64,000 nt of DNA from Proteus appendicitidis (GCF_030271835.1 NZ_CP127389.1:3756001-3820000), one strand, 5' to 3'. Counted from the first letter of the stretch, positions 9,002 through 19,224 are shown. The notes: generated by a model from the letters alone, not told the origin. Made by a program: numbers and translations.

Positions 9002-10936
9002 ATGATTGTTTTTTCTTCTTTGCAAATTCGCCGTGGTGTCAGAGTGTTACTGGACAATGCCAGTGCAACCATTAACCCAGGGCAAAAAATTGGTCTAGTC
9101 GGTAAAAATGGCTGTGGCAAAACCACATTACTTTCTTTATTGAAAGGTGAACTTCAAGCTGAAGCCGGTAATGCCACTTATCCTAGTACATGGTCAATGG
9201 CATGGGTTAACCAAGAAACACCCGCACTTGATGTGCCTGCTATTGATTATGTTATTGATGGTGATAGAGAATACCGTCAGTTAGAACAACGATTACAAAA
9301 AGCTAACGAGATAAATGATGGTCACGCTATTGCACTGATACACGGACAATTAGATGCCATTAATGCATGGACAATACAATCTCGTGCGGCGACCTTACTA
9401 AATGGCTTAGGTTTTAGCCAACAGCAACTTAATGAACCGGTAAAATCATTTTCAGGTGGCTGGAGAATGCGTTTAAACTTAGCACAAGCGCTGATTTGTC
9501 GATCTGATTTACTGTTACTCGATGAACCCACCAACCACTTAGATTTAGATGCTGTTATTTGGCTAGAGAAATGGCTAAAAAGCTACACAGGCACACTTAT
9601 TTTAATTTCCCATGACCGTGATTTTCTTGATCCTATCGTGGATAAAATCTTGCATATTGAGCAAGAAAAGATCTTTGAATATTCGGGTAACTACTCTTCG
9701 TTTGAAATGCAACGTGCAACCAAACTCGCACAACAGCAAGCTTTGTTTGAGAACCAACAAGCCAAAATTGCACACTTACAGAGTTTTATAGATAGATTTA
9801 AAGCGAAAGCGACAAAAGCAAAACAAGCTCAAAGCCGTGTAAAAATGCTTGAGCGAATGGAACGTGTTGCTCCTGCACATTCAGATAACCCATTCCAATT
9901 TAGTTTCCGCCAACCTGAAAGCTTACCTAATCCTCTTTTATCAATGGAGAAAGTCAGCGCGGGTTATGGTGAAAAAGTTATTCTTAATGATATCAAACTC
10001 AATTTAGTTCCTGGCTCTCGTATTGGATTATTAGGGCGCAATGGTGCAGGTAAATCGACACTGATTAAATTACTTGCAGGCGAAATTCAGCCGTTACAGG
10101 GAAAGTTGGCTCTTTCTAAAGGTATTAAACTGGGTTATTTTGCCCAACATCAATTAGAGTTTTTACGCTCTGATGAATCAGCACTACAGCATTTAACTCG
10201 TTTAGCACCCAAAGAGACTGAACAAAAATTACGTGATTATTTAGGTGGTTTCGGTTTCCATGGCGATAAAGTCACGGATGCTTGTGGTCAATTTTCTGGA
10301 GGTGAAAAGGCACGTTTAGTCTTATCACTTTTAGTTTGGCAACGTCCTAACTTGCTATTAATGGATGAACCAACAAACCACCTTGATTTAGATATGCGCC
10401 AAGCCCTAACCCAAGCGCTAATTAGCTTTGAAGGCGCAATTGTTGTTGTATCGCATGATAGGCATTTATTACGCTCTACCACTGACGATCTCTATCTTGT
10501 ACACGATGGTCAAGTGGAGCCATTTGATGGCGATCTTGATGATTACCAACAATGGTTAGTTGATCAAAATCGCCAAGAGACACAGGCAAATAAAAGCCAA
10601 CAAGATAACAACAATACCACGGCAACCGCCAATTTAAGTGCTCAAGATAAAAAAGAGCAAAAACGCAAAGAAGCAGAGTTTAGACAACAAACCCAGCCTT
10701 TACGCAAGAAACTCACAACATTAGAAAGCAAGATGGATAAATTAAGCCAAGAGCTTAGTGATATCGAAACGGCTCTTTCTGATAGTGGTATTTATGATAC
10801 CAGTCGTAAAAATGAGCTTTCTGATTGCTTAAGCCGACAAGGTGTTACGAAATCTGCACTAGAAGAAGTGGAAATGGAGTGGATGGAGTTACAAGAAACG
10901 CTGGAAGAAATGACAAACGCATTTGAAGCCCAGTAA
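9002..10936 (+). CDS. yheS: ABC-F family ATPase YheS
   Basis: 644 residues with two ABC ATPase domains and no membrane segments. Walker A GKNGCGKTT and signature FSGGWRMRL are in domain 1; Walker A GRNGAGKST and signature FSGGEKARL in domain 2. The Walker B motifs run on into DEPTNHLDLD. A linker (about 240-300) and a C-terminal charged coiled coil (about 555-640) follow the ABC-F plan. ABC-F proteins act on the ribosomal E site; YheS is linked to relief of translational stalls. Synteny with kefG on the left matches E. coli. Confidence 0.96.
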   Translation: MIVFSSLQIRRGVRVLLDNASATINPGQKIGLVGKNGCGKTTLLSLLKGELQAEAGNATYPSTWSMAWVNQETPALDVPAIDYVIDGDREYRQLEQRLQKANEINDGHAIALIHGQLDAINAWTIQSRAATLLNGLGFSQQQLNEPVKSFSGGWRMRLNLAQALICRSDLLLLDEPTNHLDLDAVIWLEKWLKSYTGTLILISHDRDFLDPIVDKILHIEQEKIFEYSGNYSSFEMQRATKLAQQQALFENQQAKIAHLQSFIDRFKAKATKAKQAQSRVKMLERMERVAPAHSDNPFQFSFRQPESLPNPLLSMEKVSAGYGEKVILNDIKLNLVPGSRIGLLGRNGAGKSTLIKLLAGEIQPLQGKLALSKGIKLGYFAQHQLEFLRSDESALQHLTRLAPKETEQKLRDYLGGFGFHGDKVTDACGQFSGGEKARLVLSLLVWQRPNLLLMDEPTNHLDLDMRQALTQALISFEGAIVVVSHDRHLLRSTTDDLYLVHDGQVEPFDGDLDDYQQWLVDQNRQETQANKSQQDNNNTTATANLSAQDKKEQKRKEAEFRQQTQPLRKKLTTLESKMDKLSQELSDIETALSDSGIYDTSRKNELSDCLSRQGVTKSALEEVEMEWMELQETLEEMTNAFEAQ

Positions 10937-10955
10937 TACAACCCAATTCATTAAA

Positions 10956-10993
10956 AAAGGAACTATTTTAAGTGAAATAGTTCCTTTCTTTTT
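10956..10993 (+). terminator. Terminator of yheS
   Basis: AAAGGAACTATTT (10956-10968), loop TAAGTG, AAATAGTTCCTTT (10975-10987), then C and five T. It lies 20 bases after the yheS stop. Confidence 0.85.
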
Positions 10994-11178
10994 GTCTGTC
11001 CATTCATTCTGAAAATTTATACAATTCATTTCACTTACGGTATTTATATCATTTTACAATAGCACGATTTACACAAAACATAATCTTACCCTATCCAACA
11101 ATAACCCAATAAAAATAATCATCTAACTTTTATTTTCTACCTATTTATATTAAGTAAGGGAAATAAATTCTTTCACGC

Positions 11179-11205
11179 TAAAGTTTTCAACATTCCAGCC
11201 GAATT
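11179..11205 (+). promoter_or_regulatory. FliA (sigma28) promoter of first chemoreceptor gene
   Basis: TAAAGTTT (11179-11186), exactly 11 bases, GCCGAATT (11198-11205). The enterobacterial sigma28 consensus is TAAAGTTT-N11-GCCGATAA. It lies 62 bases before the receptor ATG, in a 331-base spacer that otherwise holds only the yheS terminator. Confidence 0.88.
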
Positions 11206-11267
11206 AATCATTCTGCTAAGTGGACCTCCCACTTACCAACGAAAAGGCAAAGCTAATAGGTAGGGTT

Positions 11268-12956
11268 ATGTTAAAACGAATTAAAATCTCTCAAGGTTTA
11301 ATGTGTGTCCTGACTCTGTTTTGTATTATTCAGATCATTTCTGGAGTACAAAGCATTCACGATGCCTACCAGACTCAAAATACTCTTAAAAGAATTTCAT
11401 ACAGTTTCGATCAACTACGCACCATGGATAATACCTATGCGGAGTTGAATACATTACGTACTGATATTATTGCACAAGCATTTAGTTATATTTCAAATCC
11501 TCAAGCTGAGGATGCAAACATCACCGCATTTATGCAAACAATGCCTGCACGTAAAGCGCAAGTTGATGCATTGATGAATGAGTATGTGGAACTATCCGCG
11601 CAAACAGGTTTCGATCAGCAACGTATGGCACAGATCAAACAGCTATATCAAAAGAGCCGAACTGATCTTGATTTACTGGCGCAGTATTTAAGTGAACGTA
11701 ACACTAACGCGGTTCGTTTAATTTTAAAAAGCCCCGCAAACACTAACTTCACAAATTCATTGTATGAAGCCACAGACTTTATTACCGATGAAGTTGTTAA
11801 CCCTTCAGTGATTGAAGCAGAAGCTAATTACCACAGCATGTTGTGGATAGCATCACTCTTTATGGGTATCTTCCTCCTCTTTACCACCTTAGTGCTTATT
11901 TGGATCCGCAAATACATTATTGCTCGCATTAACCAAATGATCACCTATCAAGAAACAATTGCTAAAGGTGATTTAATCAGTCGCATTGATAACGATATTT
12001 CAGGTAAGACTGAAATCGATCAGCTCATGCTTGGCTTACAGCAAATGCGCGCTCAATTAAAAGAGATGGTAAGTTCTATTCGAAATACGAGTACAACCAT
12101 TTACACAGGCGTACAAGAGATTGCTGCGGGTAATAATGACTTATCGAGCCGAACTGAAGAGCAAGCCAGCGCATTAGAAGAAACGGCGTCCAGCATGGAG
12201 CAAATGACCGCAACTATTCGTAATAACACAGAAAGCGCTCGTGAAGTAACAGAGCTTGTTATGAGCACTGCCGATATTGCCGTTCAAGGTGGCGAGCATA
12301 GTAATAAGATGGTCATGACAATGACCGACATTGCCGATCGCTCACAAAAAATTGGTGAAATTACTGCAGTTATTGATGATATTGCTTTCCAAACCAACAT
12401 TTTAGCCCTTAACGCTGCTGTTGAAGCAGCAAGAGCAGGCGAACAAGGCCGTGGTTTCTCTGTTGTTGCTAGTGAAGTTCGCAACTTAGCACAACGCAGT
12501 GCAGAAGCGGCGAAAGAGATCAAAGAACTTATTGAATCGACAATATTACGTGTTAGACAAGGTAATGATCTCGTCGAACAGGTAAGTTTATCAATGGGTG
12601 AGATTGTTACATCTGTTAATCATGTTTCAGGTTCGATGAAGGAAATTTTATCTGCATCAGAAGAGCAAACGCGTGGTATTGCACAAATCAGCCTCGCTGT
12701 TAATGAGATGGATAAAGCAACCCAGCAAAATGCGGCGATGGTTGAACAATCAACGGCTGCTTCTGCCACATTAAGCGAACAAGCAAGTATGTTGGATACG
12801 ATTGTGAATACATTTAAAGTGGAGCACGAAAAAGCCGCACCCGCTAAAGCTAAATTGCCCGCATTTTCAGCTAAATCGCAAGACACTGAAACACTTAAAA
12901 CCCCCACAATCAAAACCAATAATCACGAAGTAGATGATAATTGGGAAAGCTTTTAA
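11268..12956 (+). CDS. Methyl-accepting chemotaxis protein (Tar/Tsr type)
   Basis: 562 residues. TM1 at about 9-30, a periplasmic four-helix-bundle-like domain to about 188, TM2 ([20 protein letters not shown]), HAMP, then the long signalling coiled coil. The hairpin tip [20 protein letters not shown] at about 374 is the conserved CheA/CheW contact. It ends in NWESF, close to the NWETF pentapeptide that tethers CheR and CheB. I start at the ATG at 11268 after TAGGTAGGG; its N-terminus MLKRIKIS matches the next gene's. The ligand cannot be read. It is closely related to its downstream neighbour, so a tandem duplication is likely. Confidence 0.95.
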   Translation: MLKRIKISQGLMCVLTLFCIIQIISGVQSIHDAYQTQNTLKRISYSFDQLRTMDNTYAELNTLRTDIIAQAFSYISNPQAEDANITAFMQTMPARKAQVDALMNEYVELSAQTGFDQQRMAQIKQLYQKSRTDLDLLAQYLSERNTNAVRLILKSPANTNFTNSLYEATDFITDEVVNPSVIEAEANYHSMLWIASLFMGIFLLFTTLVLIWIRKYIIARINQMITYQETIAKGDLISRIDNDISGKTEIDQLMLGLQQMRAQLKEMVSSIRNTSTTIYTGVQEIAAGNNDLSSRTEEQASALEETASSMEQMTATIRNNTESAREVTELVMSTADIAVQGGEHSNKMVMTMTDIADRSQKIGEITAVIDDIAFQTNILALNAAVEAARAGEQGRGFSVVASEVRNLAQRSAEAAKEIKELIESTILRVRQGNDLVEQVSLSMGEIVTSVNHVSGSMKEILSASEEQTRGIAQISLAVNEMDKATQQNAAMVEQSTAASATLSEQASMLDTIVNTFKVEHEKAAPAKAKLPAFSAKSQDTETLKTPTIKTNNHEVDDNWESF

Positions 12957-13400
12957 TTATCTCTTTCACGTAACATCAAGAGAGATGGCGGTGTAAAAAA
13001 TAGCCCAGAACTATAACAAAACCTCTCCCTACCCTACTCCCAGTCATTTTTCTGGGAGTATTTTTGATCTCACTTCACATAAACACAAAAAACAGACCTT
13101 TTTTCATACGAAATAAAAGCGTTTTTTCAGAAATATTAAGAGTATTTATGAAATTGATAATTTTATTTTACTTATTATAAGATAAAAAGATAAATAAAAA
13201 TAAAATACTGCTTATTATCATTTTAATACTTAATAACTCATTATTAATATTTATATTTTAATAATTAACACAAAATATAAGTAAGTTAATACACTTATAG
13301 TCTTTTCTATTAATCATTAGAAAATTTTAGCCATTAGCTGATAATTAAAGCTAAAAAAAGAAATATAAGTCGTTTTTACTATCAAACAGAGTAGAAAAGG
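12957..13400. other. AT-rich spacer between the two chemoreceptor genes
   Basis: No gene is seen. It holds a terminator at 13035-13065 and then about 330 bases of extremely AT-rich sequence up to the FliA promoter at 13401. Confidence 0.6.
13035..13065 (+). terminator. Terminator of first chemoreceptor gene
   Basis: TACTCCCAG (13035-13043), 8-base loop, CTGGGAGTA (13052-13060), then TTTTT. Confidence 0.85.
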
Positions 13401-13427
13401 TAAAGTTTTTAAATATTAAGCCGAATA
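13401..13427 (+). promoter_or_regulatory. FliA (sigma28) promoter of second chemoreceptor gene
   Basis: TAAAGTTT (13401-13408), 11 bases, GCCGAATA (13420-13427). It lies 67 bases before the ATG at 13495. Confidence 0.88.
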
Positions 13428-13494
13428 AGTTTAATTGATAAATAGTTATCGCTCCTTGCTGTGTGTCCTACAAACCAATTAAATAGGTAAGGCT

Positions 13495-15240
13495 ATGCTG
13501 AAACGAATAAAAATATCTAATGGCTTAATGTTTATCTTAATACTGTTTTGCGCTATTCAACTTTTTTCTGGTGCAATGAGTATCCGTGACGCGAGTTTAA
13601 CAAATAAACGGATCTCACAATTAGCAAATGGCTTTGAACAGATAAAAACGATGGATTATGGTTATGCTGAGTTGAATAAATTACGTGAAGATATGCTCAA
13701 TATTATGTTTGAAGCTCATCTCACACCCGATATTGCTGAAAATAAAATCTCTGACTTCCTTTCTACTTATCCAAAACGAAAACAAGAAGTTACACGTATT
13801 ATTACCGCATACTTCACGGCTACCGAAGACGCAGATTTTAATCCCGAAAAAATAGAGAGCATGAAGAAGCTTTTTAATCGAGTGCTTTACGATCTTGACC
13901 AACTTGTATCATGTTTAGAGATCCGCGATTACTACGGTTTTCAATCTCTTTATGCACATAATACCAATGAACGCTTCACTCAATCCCTTTATGAAGCAAC
14001 AGATTATCTTAGTGATAACGTTGTTACTCACGCAATAAAAGCAGCTCAAGGTAATTATGAACGTACCTTAGTTTTATCTTTTGTCTTTATGTTTATTTTT
14101 ATTCTTTTCACTGTCCTTGTTGTGCTTTGGATACGTCGAAATATTGTTTTACGTATCAATCAAATTGTCGATTATATGTCGGAAATTTCACAAGGAAATT
14201 TATTAGAAAATAAAGATGTCACAGCAAAAGGAAATAATGAAATCGACCAATTAATTACCAGTATTCAATATATGCGTACTGAACTGTCATTAATTGTGAA
14301 TGCGATCCGAGGAACAAGTCATCATATTTATACAGGTGTTCAAGAGTTATCCGCAGGAAATACCGATCTTTCTTGTCGTACCGAAGAACAAGCGAGTGCA
14401 TTAGAGGAAACGGCATCAAGTATGGAACAACTCACAGCAACAGTGAGAAATAATACAGAAAGCGCTCGTGAAGTTTCACACCTTATCAGTCAGACCTCCA
14501 ATATTGCCAGCAAAGGGGGCGATGTCACCAATAGAATGGTGAAAACAATGACTGACATTGCTGATAGCTCACAAAAAATTGGCGAGATCACTGCGGTTAT
14601 CAATAGCATCGCTTTTCAAACCAATATTTTATCATTAAATGCTGCGGTTGAAGCGGCCAGAGCCGGTGAACAAGGTCGTGGTTTTTCCGTTGTTGCAACA
14701 GAAGTTAGAGAATTAGCACAACGCAGTGCCGAAGCTGCAAAGGAAATTAAAGAGTTAATTGATGCCTCTATTAGCCGTGTTCGCCATGGTAATGATCTTG
14801 TTGAACAAGTTAGCATTTCTATGGGTGAGATACTGACATCCGTAAAACATGTTGAAGATTCAATGACTGAAATTTTATCTGCGTCAGAAGAGCAAACTCG
14901 AGGCATTACTCAAGTCTCTCTTGCGGTGACTGAAATGGATAAAGCAACACAGCAAAATGCGGCTATGGTTGAACAATCTTCCGCTGTTGCCAGCTTATTG
15001 ACTGAAGAAGCCGGTAATCTTGAACAAATCGTTGAACAGTTTAAAACGGCTGAAAGTGAACAGTTCAATAAAAAGGCACAACACAAAGTAATAGAAAAAC
15101 AGTTCTCATCTGAAAAATCGCTACATACAAAAGATGAAAAGATAAAAAATACAGTCAAAGATGAAGTGAAAGAGAGGAAATCAGCAAAAGGAACAACGAC
15201 TGTAAATGACGGTGAAGATGATGATTGGACAAGCTTTTAA
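13495..15240 (+). CDS. Methyl-accepting chemotaxis protein (tandem paralogue)
   Basis: 581 residues with the same layout as the preceding receptor: TM1 about 9-28, a periplasmic helical domain, TM2 (VLSFVFMFIFILFTVLVVLWI), HAMP, and a signalling domain with tip [20 protein letters not shown] at about 373. The C-terminal end DDDWTSF is a variant of the NWETF CheR/CheB tether. The signalling half is highly similar to the neighbour while the periplasmic half diverges, so a different ligand is likely. A lysine-rich linker (about 520-570) precedes the tether. Ligand unknown. Confidence 0.95.
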   Translation: MLKRIKISNGLMFILILFCAIQLFSGAMSIRDASLTNKRISQLANGFEQIKTMDYGYAELNKLREDMLNIMFEAHLTPDIAENKISDFLSTYPKRKQEVTRIITAYFTATEDADFNPEKIESMKKLFNRVLYDLDQLVSCLEIRDYYGFQSLYAHNTNERFTQSLYEATDYLSDNVVTHAIKAAQGNYERTLVLSFVFMFIFILFTVLVVLWIRRNIVLRINQIVDYMSEISQGNLLENKDVTAKGNNEIDQLITSIQYMRTELSLIVNAIRGTSHHIYTGVQELSAGNTDLSCRTEEQASALEETASSMEQLTATVRNNTESAREVSHLISQTSNIASKGGDVTNRMVKTMTDIADSSQKIGEITAVINSIAFQTNILSLNAAVEAARAGEQGRGFSVVATEVRELAQRSAEAAKEIKELIDASISRVRHGNDLVEQVSISMGEILTSVKHVEDSMTEILSASEEQTRGITQVSLAVTEMDKATQQNAAMVEQSSAVASLLTEEAGNLEQIVEQFKTAESEQFNKKAQHKVIEKQFSSEKSLHTKDEKIKNTVKDEVKERKSAKGTTTVNDGEDDDWTSF

Positions 15241-15283
15241 CCCATTAATTTGAACATAATAACAACGTGATTTAAATACACAC

Positions 15284-15320
15284 AAAGACACCTATTTTTA
15301 GTAGGTGTCTTTTTCTTTTA
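15284..15320. terminator. Bidirectional terminator between second chemoreceptor and aer
   Basis: AAAGACACCTA (15284-15294), 7-base loop, TAGGTGTCTTT (15302-15312), then T-rich. It separates two convergent genes. Confidence 0.8.
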
Positions 15321-15339
15321 CTTCTTAAATAATGACAAA

Positions 15340-16884
15340 TTAATGAAATACATTGATTGCACTAACTAAGTAGTTAGTTTGTACTTTCATTTCACCTGAA
15401 ATCACTGAGGCTTTCGAAACATAATTCGCATTTTCATGCGTAATCGATTCCAATTTTTCGACAGCACGGCCAAGCTCTTTTAAACCCGCACTCTGCTCTG
15501 ATGATGCAAGACTGATCTCACCAATTAAATCGGTCACATTTTTAACATGCACCACAATATCTTCCATTGTTCCAACTGTTTCATTGACCTGCTTTGAACC
15601 CACTTTGATATTGCTACTTGAAGCATTGATCAATGCTTTGATCTCTTTCGCTGCTTCAGCACTGCGTTGTGCCAATTCTCTGACCTCTGTTGCAACTACA
15701 GAGAAACCTCGCCCCTGTTCACCCGCTCTAGCCGCTTCTACGGATGCATTAAGTGCAAGGATATTCGTTTGGAAGGCAATGCTATCAATAACACCAATGA
15801 TATTACTAATACGATCAGAGCTTTTCGCAATATCATTCATGGTAGTAACGATATTATCCATTGCACTACCTCCTTTTATCGCTGCCTCACAAGTGATATT
15901 AGAGAGATTATTTGCCTGCCCTGCCGTTTCACTATTACTGCTTACCGCCGTTGTTAATTCATTCATCGTTGAAGCAGTTGCTTCAACATTGCTGGCGGTT
16001 TGTTCTGTTCTCACATACAGATCGCGATTACCTGCGGCTAATTGATCACAAGAAATATCGACTTGATGAATTTGATGACTCACATCACTTACCAACCAAC
16101 GGAACATGCGTCCTAATTGATTGACGGAACGCTGTGTCATGCCGACTTCATCAATGCGATTGATATACGTAACGTTATGTTCATCGCCAGTTGCAACTCG
16201 ATTCGCTTGCTCATTAAGTAGTCTAATTGGCTTAACAAGCTGAAAATAGAGAATACGTTCATTTGCCATCAGTAATACCAGCAAAATCGCGATATGCATA
16301 AAAAGAGCATAACCCGATAAACCAGCAAACCATGCACTTAACAACATAAAAGGTAAAGGTAAGAGGATAAAAAGACGGAGTCGTTTTTTTAATGAAATTG
16401 TTTGATTCCATGAGCGCCAACGTTGCCATCCTTTATAAACAAAAGCGCCTTTTAAAAACGTGTGTGAAGGGTATTTACCTTGATTAAAAGCGGCATAAAG
16501 TGCTGAGGCTTGTGCTATTTCCTCTTTTTTTGCCGACGTCCTTACCGACATAAAACTTTGAATTTTACCCTGACGTATAATAGGAGTGACATTCGCTCTT
16601 ACCCAATAGTGATCCCCATTTTTACGCCGATTCTTCACGATCCCAGTCCAAACCTCGCCTTGCTTTAAGGTTCTCCACATATCCTTAAAAACTTCTGAAG
16701 GGATATCTGGGTGTCGGACAATATTGTGGGGATGCCCCACAAGTTCTTCCACTGAAAACCCACTGGCTTCAACAAAGTCCTCATTGGCATAAATAATATT
16801 GCCATCAAGATCTGTCGTTGACATCAGTGTTGCGTTTTCAGATACCGGGTATTCTCGCTGTGTCACCGGTTGATTGTTACGCAT
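15340..16884 (-). CDS. aer: Aerotaxis/redox receptor Aer (PAS-MCP)
   Basis: 514 residues, close to E. coli Aer (506). An N-terminal cytosolic PAS domain (about 1-120: LMSTTDLDGNIIYANEDFVEASGFSV; VRHPDIPSEVFKDMW; GIVKNRRKNGDHYWVRANV) binds FAD in the family. One hydrophobic hairpin at about 170-205 anchors it. HAMP and the signalling tip [20 protein letters not shown] follow; the C-terminus ends at SAINVFH without a CheR tether, as in E. coli. It senses the electron-transport redox state and guides cells to oxygen. It has its own FliA promoter. Confidence 0.95.
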   Translation of the reverse strand: MRNNQPVTQREYPVSENATLMSTTDLDGNIIYANEDFVEASGFSVEELVGHPHNIVRHPDIPSEVFKDMWRTLKQGEVWTGIVKNRRKNGDHYWVRANVTPIIRQGKIQSFMSVRTSAKKEEIAQASALYAAFNQGKYPSHTFLKGAFVYKGWQRWRSWNQTISLKKRLRLFILLPLPFMLLSAWFAGLSGYALFMHIAILLVLLMANERILYFQLVKPIRLLNEQANRVATGDEHNVTYINRIDEVGMTQRSVNQLGRMFRWLVSDVSHQIHQVDISCDQLAAGNRDLYVRTEQTASNVEATASTMNELTTAVSSNSETAGQANNLSNITCEAAIKGGSAMDNIVTTMNDIAKSSDRISNIIGVIDSIAFQTNILALNASVEAARAGEQGRGFSVVATEVRELAQRSAEAAKEIKALINASSSNIKVGSKQVNETVGTMEDIVVHVKNVTDLIGEISLASSEQSAGLKELGRAVEKLESITHENANYVSKASVISGEMKVQTNYLVSAINVFH

Positions 16885-16949
16885 TAGTTACTCTCCTCGA
16901 CATTGAAATTAAAACATCTCAACAAAAAAAGACTGCCTAAATAACTATC

Positions 16950-16976
16950 GTTTCGGCTGTTAAGAGAATAACTTTA
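16950..16976 (-). promoter_or_regulatory. FliA (sigma28) promoter of aer
   Basis: Read leftward: TAAAGTTA (16976-16969), 11 bases, GCCGAAAC (16957-16950). It lies about 65 bases before the aer ATG. Confidence 0.85.
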
Positions 16977-17033
16977 GCAATAAGTGTAAATACCTACATT
17001 TAAATATTAGTTTTTTGAATCAGTTCAAAATTT

Positions 17034-17894
17034 TTAATTATCCAAGCTATTAATTAATGCCTGTGAACTCAGCACTAATGTCTTCGCACACTCATCACGT
17101 TTCTTTAATAACGCCATAAAAATAAGGTCGGTGATCGTGTTTTGTGCTGTACGTGAAGAAATTGAAGCACTTCGCCACTCACCTTCATCCGCAATTGTTT
17201 CTAATATATAATCAGAAATTCTTCCTAATGGAGAGTGTTTTTCTCCAGTAATAGCAATGATTTTTGCTCCCTGTTTTTTAGCCACAGAGGCCGCAACCAA
17301 CATATCTTTTCTTTTGCCACTATAAGAAACAACTATCTGTAAATCCTTTGAACTTAACATTTGAGCAACAGATATCTGAACATGATGATCTGTTTCAATC
17401 AGAGTAGTTATTCCTATTTTCTGTAATTTATAACTTAAGTCTCTTGCGACTAATCCTGACCCCCCAATACCAATAATCTGAACTCGCTGAGCTTCATCAA
17501 TAAGCTGGATCACCTTTTCAAAATGAAGGTAATTAATTTTGCGAGTGGTATCACTGATAGAATTATTCTTCTCTTGAGCAAGCTTTTGAGCGATTACAAC
17601 TAAGCTATCTTCAGAGCCAATCTGATTATGTAATATGCTAGGATCTTGCCCAGTATTTGCATTTTTTCGCCCAAGATCTTCACTAATGGCAAGTTTCAAA
17701 GAAGGAAAGCCTTTGAAGCCAATTTTTTGGCTAAATTTAACAATAGCGGATTGACTCACCCCCATTGTTTCAGCGAGTTGCTGTGATGAAAGAGTAACCG
17801 TTTTTTCTGGGTTCTCTAAAATATAATCCGCTATTTTACGTTGATTTGTCGCCATACCAGGCTTGATCCACGCAATCTTCGTTAATGTTGGCAT
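17034..17894 (-). CDS. MurR/RpiR family transcriptional regulator
   Basis: 286 residues from the ATG at 17894, with GAAGTGG about 11 bases upstream; a GTG at 17909 is an alternative. The N-terminal RpiR helix-turn-helix (about 15-85: KIADYILENPEKTVTLSSQQLAETMGVSQSAIVKFSQKIGF) is followed by a C-terminal SIS sugar-phosphate-binding domain (about 120-260: VQIIGIGGSGLVARDLSYKLQKIG; IVVSYSGKRKDMLVAASVAKKQGAKIIAITG). Such regulators sense phosphosugars. No sugar operon is adjacent, so its target is not evident here. Confidence 0.9.
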   Translation of the reverse strand: MPTLTKIAWIKPGMATNQRKIADYILENPEKTVTLSSQQLAETMGVSQSAIVKFSQKIGFKGFPSLKLAISEDLGRKNANTGQDPSILHNQIGSEDSLVVIAQKLAQEKNNSISDTTRKINYLHFEKVIQLIDEAQRVQIIGIGGSGLVARDLSYKLQKIGITTLIETDHHVQISVAQMLSSKDLQIVVSYSGKRKDMLVAASVAKKQGAKIIAITGEKHSPLGRISDYILETIADEGEWRSASISSRTAQNTITDLIFMALLKKRDECAKTLVLSSQALINSLDN

Positions 17895-18618
17895 AATGAC
17901 AATATCCACTTCGAGTACAATATAGTTATATATGGAATAATTTTGATAAAACGTTTAATACCTAAAGTAATTAGGTTTTTAGAATAAAATCAATTAGAAA
18001 CAAAATATGAGACACAATAAATCATAAAAAAAGTAATATTATTATCGAAAGACTTGTTCTTATAATAACGTTATATTGACTTTTTTATTCAATCTCTCAC
18101 ACATTAACCTCTCTATTTTATAATACTTAATTTAATTTTTTCCAATTTTAAATAATAATTTATTCTTCTTGGTCAATAATACGATATAAACTGAATATAT
18201 TTATATTCAGTAAAATTGCGTTGTTAAACATAATCATTAACTAAATAACAATATAAAACACATTTTAAAAACATTAACACAATAAAAAACCTTTAATTAC
18301 AAACAATAACAAGGAATAAATAATTCCTTTATCGAGGAATTATTTTTATTTTTAATGATGTAAAAATAGATTAAATGGCATATTTTAATAAAAAGGCTGA
18401 TATTAAAAAAAGTAAAAACCCGAAATTAATAAGCCTTTCATATAATTCATACTGTAACATACATAATAAAGATGACAGATGATCGCAGATCTCTCTTTTG
18501 ATAGATTAATACTCTTTTTTTAATACACATTCAGAAAGATCATTTCAACCAAACTTAAAAAAACATCATTAAAACTAAAAAAATTAAGTTATCTATTGAT
18601 TTATAACTATTTTTTAAT
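17895..18618. other. Long AT-rich spacer with an orphan terminator
   Basis: 724 bases between an RpiR gene leaving leftward and a LysE gene ending leftward. No ORF with a credible start is seen. The only clear structure is the terminator-like hairpin at 18319-18350. A TATAAT at 18119-18124 could belong to a rightward promoter, but no good -35 accompanies it. Confidence 0.5.
18319..18350 (+). terminator. Orphan terminator-like hairpin
   Basis: AATAATTCCT (18319-18328), loop TTATCG, AGGAATTATT (18335-18344), then TTTATTTTT. The stem is 10 bp. The downstream T tract favours rightward transcription, but no rightward gene precedes it. Confidence 0.5.
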
Positions 18619-19224
18619 TCACCCGATCCAAATCAACGGTACACAAAGTGCTGTTAATAATCCCATCGAGATATTAAAAATAAACCAAGACTGTCTGCTT
18701 TGTAAAAATAGGCTAATTAATGTGCCGCCTAAAATCCAAACAATACCCGCAACGAAATTAACAATGACCATAACAATACTAATCGCAATAACGGAGCTAA
18801 AATAAGCATCGCCCGATAAACTGAAGCTTCCTACTGCACCTAAGCCCATCATCCACGCTTTTGGATTTAGAAATTGCAATAATCCACCCTGAAACCAGCT
18901 TACTGCTTGGGGTGTTTTTGCTGGAATATCTAAACGCTGATAAGATGATGTTGCCGTTTTCCAAGCAAGCCAAAGTAGATACGCACTCCCGACTATCTTC
19001 AATCCAATGTGCAGTGCAGGATAAATTATCAATAATGCGGCAACACCAAATGCGGAACTCAATAAAACGCATTGCATACCCAGCATAATACCAGCCATCA
19101 GCTTTAATGAGCTTTTAAAACCTACATTAGCGCCTGATGAAGTCAGCAATAAGTTGTTGGGTCCAGGCGTGATAGCCGCAATAAACAGGAAAATAGCTAA
19201 CGATGAAATCAGACTAATTGTCAT
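18619..19224 (-). CDS. LysE/RhtB family amino-acid exporter
   Basis: A 201-residue inner-membrane protein with about six hydrophobic segments. The signature ITPGPNNLLLTSSGANVGFKSSL near the N-terminus and FLNPKAWMMGLGA in the middle are typical of LysE/RhtB exporters. These pump amino acids or their analogues (Lys, Thr, homoserine, Cys) out of the cell; the exact substrate cannot be told. It is divergent from yheT and part of the block inserted relative to E. coli. Confidence 0.9.
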   Translation of the reverse strand: MTISLISSLAIFLFIAAITPGPNNLLLTSSGANVGFKSSLKLMAGIMLGMQCVLLSSAFGVAALLIIYPALHIGLKIVGSAYLLWLAWKTATSSYQRLDIPAKTPQAVSWFQGGLLQFLNPKAWMMGLGAVGSFSLSGDAYFSSVIAISIVMVIVNFVAGIVWILGGTLISLFLQSRQSWFIFNISMGLLTALCVPLIWIG

